Shown piece after piece: positions 6,425-12,910 of a DNA stretch of 12,910 nt (positions within the stretch are counted from its first letter, which is position 1; every line of letters begins with the position of its first letter). The stretch is from Sphingobacteriales bacterium (lineage in GTDB: Bacteria > Bacteroidota > Bacteroidia > Chitinophagales > Chitinophagaceae): the NCBI GenBank assembly GCA_024640385.1, contig JAHEFC010000068.1:1-12910 (forward strand). The letters run 5' to 3'. Both the position numbers and the translations under genes were made by a program. The notes under the pieces are model-generated. The model was not told the origin of the DNA and made no database searches. It worked only from the letters and a program-made list of their open reading frames with translations.

Positions 6425-7881
6425 TATAACCCGTCCCTGTAATTCAGCGCCGGCGCCCTGTCGCCCAATAAGGCTTTATATTGATAGTCGCCCTTCTTCC
6501 GTGTGAATTCATTTTTAGCAGCTTCGATCAGCTTCGGATTATGCAGTAGCTCGATACCCAGATTTGACAGGGCCTTTGCAGCCACTATCATGCCTTTAGT
6601 TCCAATCTCGGTGCCCCCGCAAGCTACGGCCTGCCAGCTATGTGCAGGTGTGCCGGGTATCCAAGTTGCTATTCTTAACCCAACAGTTGGCACATTATAA
6701 CTCACGTCACCTACATCTGTGGAACCTGGCGGATCTGTTTGCACTTCATAAGGATTGACTTTTGAAGAGGCCAGAATGTCCGGGGCTTTGTAATTAAAGG
6801 TCGACTGAATTTTCCTGCCAAATTCCAACTCTGACGGTGAAAGGCTCACCCCTCCTGTGCGCTCAAGTTCTTTTTGCGCTGCAACATTAAGCGTATCAAT
6901 CAATAAAAGATCATGTGTGCCGCCAATGACCTCATACTTCATAGTGGTGCCTGTACCCAGTGCAGCTCCCTCTGCAGCCTTTACAACACGGTCAAAAATA
7001 TTCACTACCTGAACCTTATCCGGATGACGCACATAATAATATACTTCCGCAAAATCCGGGACCACATTGGGCGCCTTACCGCCACTGGTGATCACATAAT
7101 GTATCCTGGTATCAGAAGGTATATGCTCGCGCATCATGTTCACCATCATGTCCATGGCTTCAACAGCATCCAACGCCGAACGCCCCAGTTCAGGTGCCAT
7201 GGCAGCATGCGCGGATAACCCGTAGAATCTGAATTTAGCAGATTTATTGGCCAGCGCACCATTTAAATTGACAGCATTCCTGTCATCAGGATGCCAGTGC
7301 AACACCACATCAACTCCATTGAACAAACCTTCCCTGGTCATATATACCTTGCCACTTCCCCCTTCTTCAGCAGGACAACCGTAAACCTTTATGGTTCCCT
7401 TCCAACCATTGGCCTGGATCTGATTTTTAATAGCGATCCCCGCAGCCACTGATCCCGCACCGAACAAATGATGACCACAGGCTTGACCTGCCTTTTTCCC
7501 CACTGCCTCTTTTCTTTCAGGGACAGCTTCCTGGGTAATGCCTGGCAACGCATCATATTCGGCAAGTATCCCGATCACCGGGGACCCCGATCCGTATGTT
7601 GCAACAAAAGCTGTAGGAATGCCTGCTACGCCGGCCTGCACTTCAAAGCCATTGTCTTTAAGTTCCTTCTGCAACAGCGCTGTACTTTTCTCCTCTTTAT
7701 ATCCCAGTTCCGCATAGTCCCAGATCTTCAGGGCAATATCCTTGTAATGATCATAATGCTGCTGGATCTCACTGGCAGCTGCTGATTTGTTTTTACCAAA
7801 CGGATCAACCGCAGGTTTCTTCTTCTGCGCAAACAGGCAGAGCGGCAGGCATATTGTTACTATCATATTTCTCATACGCAT
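6424..7881 (-). CDS. Exported M20D-family amidohydrolase, AbgB-like
   Basis: The 485-residue product starts with a signal peptide (about 1-19, cleavage near LCLFAQ) and then a lysine-rich linker, so it is likely periplasmic or secreted. The catalytic domain belongs to peptidase family M20 subfamily D. The metal-site region is complete: LAEYDALPG (106-114), GQACGHHLFGAGS (132-144, with Cys135/His137), the acid pair Glu172/Glu173 in PAEEGGSGK, HWHPDD (195-200) and the late ligand His414 in PAHSWQ. SAHAA (223-227) marks the inserted dimerisation domain. Relatives include AbgB (p-aminobenzoyl-glutamate hydrolase subunit), indole-acetyl-amino-acid hydrolases and other N-acyl amino acid amidohydrolases, so cleavage of an N-acyl amino acid or small dipeptide amide is likely. 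No AbgA-like partner is present. Met3 or Met6 are alternative starts. The gene lies downstream of the metzincin gene in the same direction, but a strong terminator separates them. Confidence 0.88.
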   Translation of the reverse strand: MRMRNMIVTICLPLCLFAQKKKPAVDPFGKNKSAAASEIQQHYDHYKDIALKIWDYAELGYKEEKSTALLQKELKDNGFEVQAGVAGIPTAFVATYGSGSPVIGILAEYDALPGITQEAVPERKEAVGKKAGQACGHHLFGAGSVAAGIAIKNQIQANGWKGTIKVYGCPAEEGGSGKVYMTREGLFNGVDVVLHWHPDDRNAVNLNGALANKSAKFRFYGLSAHAAMAPELGRSALDAVEAMDMMVNMMREHIPSDTRIHYVITSGGKAPNVVPDFAEVYYYVRHPDKVQVVNIFDRVVKAAEGAALGTGTTMKYEVIGGTHDLLLIDTLNVAAQKELERTGGVSLSPSELEFGRKIQSTFNYKAPDILASSKVNPYEVQTDPPGSTDVGDVSYNVPTVGLRIATWIPGTPAHSWQAVACGGTEIGTKGMIVAAKALSNLGIELLHNPKLIEAAKNEFTRKKGDYQYKALLGDRAPALNYRDGL

Positions 7882-7913
7882 AAGAAAGCAATTTAACCTA
7901 ATATCAATTCAGC

Positions 7914-7950
7914 AAAAAAACAAATGCCTCCCGTTAACAACAGGAGGCAT
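7914..7950 (-). terminator. Rho-independent terminator for the CHAT-metzincin operon
   Basis: Read on the minus strand, ATGCCTCC (7950-7943) and GGAGGCAT (7931-7924) form a perfect 8-bp stem with an 11-nt loop. It is followed by TTTGTTTTTTT (7924-7914), a classical T-tract. It lies 23 bp past the metzincin stop codon and before the M20 gene, so it should isolate the M20 gene from operon transcription. Confidence 0.88.
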
Positions 7951-7973
7951 CCGCTATTTATTTACTTAACGTA

Positions 7974-9320
7974 CTATTTTGTTGGCAAACTCAAGGGAGT
8001 TGTGGCCGCATAATACATCAGCTTATCATACTGACCATTCACCTGGTCGTCCAGCATTACTGTAAATTCAACACTGACCCTTTTACCATTCAGCGCAGGG
8101 ATCTCAGAGAAAGGAAGGAATAGTTCCAGGTTCCTTGTAGCTGTTTTGTTATAACTGCCTTTAGCATTGGGCGTAAGAATAGCTTTAACATAAGTTGCTA
8201 CAAAGCCGCCCCAGTTATACTTGTCATCGTTATCTTTCAGATAATATCCATCTTCAGTCACCAGCCTGGCAACATAGTATACCTGCCCAAGTTTAGAATT
8301 GGTTTCGATCTCAAAAGAAGGATAAATGACCAGGCCGCCACGGGTAGTGTTTGTATAGATATCCAGTTTTGTCAGATTGGATACTTTAACCCTGGGAACT
8401 TCTCTGTCCGATACCGTTTTATCTTTGGGATATAGAGCGCTTACCAGGGTCTTGTCGCCTGTAGACAAATCATTGTTGGAACCTATGGCAAACCCGTCAG
8501 TGGTCTGCCATGCTTCAACAGGGTATTGCATAATAGACTTGGGGTCATACGTTGTCCCGTTCGTATAGAAAACATCACTGACATTGAACACCTGGGCATC
8601 CACTTTTTCTTTATCCCATCCCTGAGTTTTCTGATACCATTCATATACCTCATCTGTCTTTTTCCACTTAATGCCGCCAGGATAACTCTGCTCATGGAGC
8701 AGGCCAATAGCATGACCGAATTCATGCAGCACAGTTCCTTTCATGCCTGATGCATTAATTTTGAGGTTCGGCTTTGCCAGCACTGAACCCAGGAAATCAT
8801 TGATCTGATCCTGGGTCATTTTAGAAAAATCAGTGCCATTCTTCTTGGCTTCACTCACATAATAACCCCAGTCTACAAAATCGGTAGTGTCAAGATTCAT
8901 GGTACGGTCAGTTTGTGAGATCAGGTTGTTGTAAGTGCCTATGTAAGAATTATGGCCCTGACCCTGACCCAGCTGAACACGAATATTGCTCTTGCCTGCA
9001 TTGTCGTCAACAAATTGAAATTTCAGACTTGAATATTGCTCCCATTCCCTGACGATCTGTTTAACCATATCACGCATCCTTTCGCTGCCACCGGGTTGGA
9101 ACTTTACTATAAGCGTGCTTTGATTATCCCAGAGGTAATAGTTATCGGCAACTCCGCGGGATTCAGAAGTATCAATAGCCTTGGTCAGTGCATTTGCTGT
9201 TACTACGCCACATTTGACAGAAGGCTTGACTGCTTTGAGATCTCCTTTCCGTGGTTGCGCCAGAACGGAAAGGGATAATACAAGAACAGGAACAAGAAGA
9301 ATGTACTTTTTCATTTTCAT
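7974..9320 (-). CDS. Exported astacin-like metzincin metalloprotease with putative Cys-switch propeptide
   Basis: The 448-residue product has a signal peptide (about 1-21, LSLSVLAQ). A short pro-segment with KCG at 36-38 leads into a zinc protease domain (about 60-297). The extended zinc motif HEFGHAIGLLHE (199-210) supplies His199, His203, His209 and catalytic Glu200, and is followed by the Met-turn SIMQY (262-266). The H/E/G/H/E pattern and the Tyr after the Met-turn fit the astacin (M12A) type. Cys37 is the only cysteine in the whole protein, so it cannot form an internal disulfide. It resembles the MMP cysteine-switch PRCG. The C-terminal 150 residues (about 300-448) form a beta-rich extra domain that I do not recognise. 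The gene follows the TPR-CHAT gene by 24 bp with no terminator between them and ends at a strong one, which implies co-transcription. Met1 or Met3 could be the start. The target protein is unknown. Confidence 0.88.
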   Translation of the reverse strand: MKMKKYILLVPVLVLSLSVLAQPRKGDLKAVKPSVKCGVVTANALTKAIDTSESRGVADNYYLWDNQSTLIVKFQPGGSERMRDMVKQIVREWEQYSSLKFQFVDDNAGKSNIRVQLGQGQGHNSYIGTYNNLISQTDRTMNLDTTDFVDWGYYVSEAKKNGTDFSKMTQDQINDFLGSVLAKPNLKINASGMKGTVLHEFGHAIGLLHEQSYPGGIKWKKTDEVYEWYQKTQGWDKEKVDAQVFNVSDVFYTNGTTYDPKSIMQYPVEAWQTTDGFAIGSNNDLSTGDKTLVSALYPKDKTVSDREVPRVKVSNLTKLDIYTNTTRGGLVIYPSFEIETNSKLGQVYYVARLVTEDGYYLKDNDDKYNWGGFVATYVKAILTPNAKGSYNKTATRNLELFLPFSEIPALNGKRVSVEFTVMLDDQVNGQYDKLMYYAATTPLSLPTK

Positions 9321-9344
9321 CGTATTTAAGTATTTCAGGTTTTT

Positions 9345-12300
9345 TCATCTCCAGTCACCATATAAAACAAATCCCCCCCAGTAGTACGGGTGCGTATACC
9401 TGGGGTCACTGCTCACCGTTTCCTGTGCCTGACGCAACGCATCCACCTTGTCCATCTTCTCCAGGTTCCGGTAAAACTCACTCATCAGCTTACCCGTGGC
9501 CTCGTCGTTCACCTTCCACAACGATGCCACCACCGTCTTGAACTTCTTCCTCAAAAATGAATTTGCCGGCGATACATACCAGTCCTCGGATATCGCCAGG
9601 GGCCGGGCCGTTTCACAGGCTGATAACGTAACCAACTCCGCATACTCGCTGCCCGTTTTGATGCTGTCGATCTCTGCGATCGTCAGCCTCCCATCGTCAC
9701 CCACACCGGGCGTTACCGTAAACGTAAGATAAGATTGTTTAGGTTTTACATAATCCAGTGTGCCATGGGTGGCAAAATGAACATATTTGTTCTGTACCAG
9801 CGATTCTTTCGCCTTCAGCTCTGTGGCTTCCCCTTCCACATATACCAGTTTAGCATGGGAGACCTTCTGGATATCCAGCACCTCCTTCTTCGCAAACTCC
9901 AGCGACTTATCCGGGTTCCCGAACGCCGCCATATTGCTGATATTCCTGTCCGACGCATCCTTCGAACGGAACATATCCAGCCGGTTCGCATAGAACACCC
10001 GGTAGTCTTCCAGCAGGAACCGGAACTTCTCCACCCCTTTCCTGCCCAAACACTGGAAAGGAATATTGCTCAGCTTCCCGGAAGGAATGATGCACAATTT
10101 CTTCTTGTCCCCGATCACCGGAAGAAGGTCCGCGATCAGGATATTATACAGCTTCTCCGATATCTCCGGGAACGATTTCTTAGATGTCTTCTTCTTGTCT
10201 GCAAAATCAGCACGCACCTTCAACGAGCCCGTGCCCGTACCCGAGTCCGGCGAGGTCAGTGCACTGATGAACTCATTCACCTGTACATTGATGTCTTCGG
10301 TCAAAGCGGTGGTTACGATCTCCAGCGTGCTGTTGGTCACTACAAACTTATACAGCAGGCTGTCGTTGATGATATAGGAGATCACTGCCATATCATCCGG
10401 CAAGCCCCCTTTGTAATTGGACAGGTCTTCCGGGTTCACGCCACCCTTCAGGTACTTATCAAAATCCTTGTACTTCTCTTTCCGTTCATCCATGAAGTTC
10501 TGGTAACCTTCTTCCAGGATCCGCCTGGTCTGGATAAGGGCTTCCTTCTTCTCCTTCGTATCCGCTTTGGCTATGGATACGTCCACCGCACTGATCTGAC
10601 GCTGTATCTCCTCTGCCCGGGCCAGGTCTGCCTTCAACGTGGAATCGGCAAAACCAAGGTCCTTGCCATACTTCGAGTTCAGCGCCGTGATCGAATTTCT
10701 TAACGCATACTCCGAGGCCTTTGCCGGATCTTTTATCGCCACAAAGGACGCAATGATCTTGTTGTACAGGTCCACCTTGCGGGGATCCGAAGAATACATT
10801 TTACGCGCTTCTTCACCGCCATAGATATTGCCTGCCAGCTGCTCAACGATATCAACTGCTGACCTGAAATAAACTATTGCCGAATCATATTTCTTCTGCA
10901 CATAAAATACCATTCCCAATTCATAGTAGGCTTCCCACAAACTTCCGGTGAGCCCACGCTCTCTGCCCAGCAGTAATGATTGCCTGATCCTTTTCTCCGC
11001 AGAATCTATCTTCAATTCCTGTAGATCGATCTTCCCCAGGTAGACCAAAGCATCGATCATTTCCCGTGCTGATCCACTTTTTAAGCTGAGATCATAGGCC
11101 TCCTTCTGATAAATCCTTGCTCTGACAAGATCGCCCTGTTCAAAGTAAATATCACCAAGGATATTTGCCATACTTACGGCAACACGGTTGAACTTGCGTT
11201 TGAGGGTTTCGGGGTAATTGTTGTTCAGGATATTGAGCGCCTCTTTGTATTTTTTCTGCTTATAATAACATTCAGCCAGGTTGACCCGATTGATCATAAA
11301 TACTTCTCCCTTGTCTTCACCAAGTAAATACTTCTCCGATTCCACGAGATACTCGATTCCTTTTGTATAATCAGCCTGGGCCATATATACCGTGGCTGCA
11401 TCATTCAGGCTGCCACTACGGAAAGATTCAACACCCTCTGCCACATACACACTGTCGGCATAAAAAATATCTTCCAGAGCCTTTTTATACTCACCTTTTA
11501 CCTTATGCAGCATGCCCCTGCTATTAAGCGTGGATGCAGACCTTAAATTATTGCCGGAGCTCTTGTAAATGACCAATGCAGAATCAATAGCCATAAGGCC
11601 CTTGTCCAGCTCTCCCAGTTCTCCATAAATAAAGCCGAACTGTCCATAACTCATGCCTTTGCCTATAGGGCTTCCGGCTTCCTGTGAATATTTCAAAGCC
11701 AGTTTAGTAGCTCCCAAAGCCTCCTCAAAATCGCCTTTAGAAATATATATGTTGCTTTTATGTGCAAGTACACTGACAGCATCAAGTTTGCTGGCCGTAT
11801 CATAAATACGGAATGCCTCTTCATAAGCATACAAAGCAGAATCCAACATGCTCTTATATACATACTTCAGACCCCGAAGTGTATGGACCATTGCCGATCT
11901 GACAGGCGTTCCTATCTCCTTTATGAGTTTCTCCATCTTGCGCAAAGTGATATCACCTTTTGCAAAATCTGAATTTCTGTAATAAATATGAGTAAGGTTA
12001 TATAAGACCTTATACTGCAATACCAGGTCTTTCGAGCTGTCACATGCAGTTTCAGCCCTGTTTAGGTACCCGATCGATTTTGATTTATCCAGCTCACTCC
12101 AGGACAGTCCGAGATCAAACAATGCTGTGGATGAATTCTTTGAATTACTTCCAACTGCCTTCTCAAAATAACTTATCGCTTTCCTGAAGTTCTCATCATT
12201 GTGATAAACCAATCCAACATGAATATAATTTTCCTGCAACCTTACTGAATCCTTCTGCTGTTCATAAATGGCACGTGAGGAATCAAAGGCGGCCAGTGCG

Positions 12301-12910
12301 TAAGTTTTAAATGCATTCACCTGGTAGAGTTCGCCAAGCTGGTCCCAGGAATACGCTACACCAAGGGGGTTGACATTTCTCCTGATGTTTATTGCTTCCT
12401 TGTGTAGTAAAATGGCTGAATCAATCTTATTGAAATTCCAGTAACAATTTGCTTTCATACTTAAAGCATAACCCTGATTATCATACTGGCCGAGTTCCCT
12501 GGATAATTCCCCAGCTTTCTCAAACCAGTTGACGGCTTCAGTGTAATTACCGGCATTATAATACACCACCCCAACTTCATTCCATATATACGCTTTTTCC
12601 TTCTTGTCACTTACCGAGTCATAAATAGCTTCAGATGATGAAAATGACTGTAACGCCTCACTAGTTTTTCCCTGCTCCTTGTATATCAGTCCCATGTTCT
12701 TATAGATCAGCGCATTATTTCTCCGGGAATCCAATGACCTGTCTTTATTATTCAGATGAAGGGCTATGTTGTAATTCTGTACAGCCTGGCCATAATTGCC
12801 ACTCTTATAATCATACCATCCTGCATACTGGTACCCCCTTTGTGTATAATAATACTGATCCCCCTCATTCATGGCCGACCCATAAAACTTCACACGCGAC
12901 TGCATTTCAG
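9345..12910 (-). CDS. TPR-CHAT caspase-like protease, N-terminus cut by window edge
   Basis: The frame is open to the right edge. The first Met, at 12905, is preceded by an in-frame Glu codon and has no signal peptide after it, so the true start is probably outside. Numbering from that Met gives 1186 residues. About 16-17 TPR-like helical hairpins fill residues 25-690 (for example IYKNMGLIYKEQGKTSEAL and YYELGMVFYVQKKYDSAI). A charged, likely coiled-coil linker spans 750-815. The C-terminal CHAT domain (about 835-1186) opens with DDMAVISYIINDSLLYKF, then CIIPSGKLSNIPF (938-950), catalytic His1047 in HFATHG, catalytic Cys1097 in TLSACET, VVASLWKVND (1125-1134) and a YYWGGFVLYGDW end. CHAT domains are clan CD (caspase/separase-type) proteases, and TPRs usually act as sensor or binding scaffolds. 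Both dyad residues are intact. The CHAT half is distinctly more GC-rich than the TPR half. It is the first visible gene of an operon with the metzincin. Confidence 0.93.
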   Translation of the reverse strand, partial: EMQSRVKFYGSAMNEGDQYYYTQRGYQYAGWYDYKSGNYGQAVQNYNIALHLNNKDRSLDSRRNNALIYKNMGLIYKEQGKTSEALQSFSSSEAIYDSVSDKKEKAYIWNEVGVVYYNAGNYTEAVNWFEKAGELSRELGQYDNQGYALSMKANCYWNFNKIDSAILLHKEAINIRRNVNPLGVAYSWDQLGELYQVNAFKTYALAAFDSSRAIYEQQKDSVRLQENYIHVGLVYHNDENFRKAISYFEKAVGSNSKNSSTALFDLGLSWSELDKSKSIGYLNRAETACDSSKDLVLQYKVLYNLTHIYYRNSDFAKGDITLRKMEKLIKEIGTPVRSAMVHTLRGLKYVYKSMLDSALYAYEEAFRIYDTASKLDAVSVLAHKSNIYISKGDFEEALGATKLALKYSQEAGSPIGKGMSYGQFGFIYGELGELDKGLMAIDSALVIYKSSGNNLRSASTLNSRGMLHKVKGEYKKALEDIFYADSVYVAEGVESFRSGSLNDAATVYMAQADYTKGIEYLVESEKYLLGEDKGEVFMINRVNLAECYYKQKKYKEALNILNNNYPETLKRKFNRVAVSMANILGDIYFEQGDLVRARIYQKEAYDLSLKSGSAREMIDALVYLGKIDLQELKIDSAEKRIRQSLLLGRERGLTGSLWEAYYELGMVFYVQKKYDSAIVYFRSAVDIVEQLAGNIYGGEEARKMYSSDPRKVDLYNKIIASFVAIKDPAKASEYALRNSITALNSKYGKDLGFADSTLKADLARAEEIQRQISAVDVSIAKADTKEKKEALIQTRRILEEGYQNFMDERKEKYKDFDKYLKGGVNPEDLSNYKGGLPDDMAVISYIINDSLLYKFVVTNSTLEIVTTALTEDINVQVNEFISALTSPDSGTGTGSLKVRADFADKKKTSKKSFPEISEKLYNILIADLLPVIGDKKKLCIIPSGKLSNIPFQCLGRKGVEKFRFLLEDYRVFYANRLDMFRSKDASDRNISNMAAFGNPDKSLEFAKKEVLDIQKVSHAKLVYVEGEATELKAKESLVQNKYVHFATHGTLDYVKPKQSYLTFTVTPGVGDDGRLTIAEIDSIKTGSEYAELVTLSACETARPLAISEDWYVSPANSFLRKKFKTVVASLWKVNDEATGKLMSEFYRNLEKMDKVDALRQAQETVSSDPRYTHPYYWGGFVLYGDWR

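Noticed and set aside
6424..9320. M20 amidohydrolase as a third member of the CHAT-metzincin operon
   Set aside because: The 8-bp stem plus T-tract terminator at 7914-7950 separates them, and the functions have no obvious link. Read-through cannot be excluded.
9735..10703. A 322-residue plus-strand open frame
   Set aside because: It lies wholly opposite the conserved CHAT region, has a low-complexity Arg/Gln/Leu-rich product with no recognisable motif, and is explained by the high GC of the real minus-strand gene.
9345..12910. Type III-E CRISPR (Craspase) assignment of the TPR-CHAT protein
   Set aside because: No gRAMP/Cas7-11, Csx30-like protein, CRISPR repeat or other cas gene is visible, and the neighbour is an exported metzincin. 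TPR-CHAT proteins are widespread outside CRISPR loci.

Overview
The window looks like chromosomal DNA from a Bacteroidota bacterium, probably of the Chitinophagaceae or a close relative. This is inferred from protein style (a Reg_prop-type propeller sensor, YtcJ-like lipoprotein, M20 amidohydrolase and TPR-CHAT protein), the many exported hydrolases, and a clean Bacteroidota -7 promoter element (TAnnTTTG) before lysS with a near match before the sensor gene. No tRNA, rRNA, CRISPR array, insertion sequence or phage gene was recognised.

Layout. 1-1926 (minus): the N-terminal 642 residues of an exported beta-propeller sensor whose output half lies outside the window. 1927-2069: a divergent promoter region. 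2070-3596 (plus): lysS, class II lysyl-tRNA synthetase. 3597-3664: a short convergent gap filled by a GGTTGCA heptamer array and an inverted repeat. 3665-4585 (minus): an exported proline-iminopeptidase-like S33 alpha/beta hydrolase. 4586-4723: a divergent promoter region holding a second heptamer array in the opposite orientation. 4724-6373 (plus): a YtcJ/Amidohydro_3-type lipoprotein amidohydrolase. 6374-6423: a convergent gap with a 9-bp periodic repeat. 6424-7881 (minus): an exported M20D (AbgB-like) amidohydrolase. 7882-7973: a strong intrinsic terminator. 7974-9320 (minus): an exported astacin-like metzincin protease. 9345-12910 (minus): a large TPR-CHAT caspase-like protease, cut by the window edge at its N-terminus.

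The most notable part is the right-hand unit. A TPR-CHAT cysteine protease gene (His1047/Cys1097 dyad) is followed after only 24 bp by an astacin-like protease gene (HExxHxxGxxHE with a SIMQY Met-turn), and the pair ends at one terminator. The metzincin has a single cysteine, Cys37, in a KCG context ahead of its catalytic domain, which resembles a cysteine-switch propeptide. Together these suggest, as inference only, a two-protease cascade in which the TPR scaffold senses something, the CHAT domain is activated, and it cleaves the prodomain of the metalloprotease. The CHAT half of the gene is clearly more GC-rich than its TPR half, with the break just after the last TPR, which suggests a mosaic gene.

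The middle of the window holds three exported hydrolases (S33, YtcJ-like, M20D) that could act on peptides or amides in the cell envelope. Their mixed orientations argue against one operon. The S33 gene is bracketed by inverted arrays of the same 7-bp unit.
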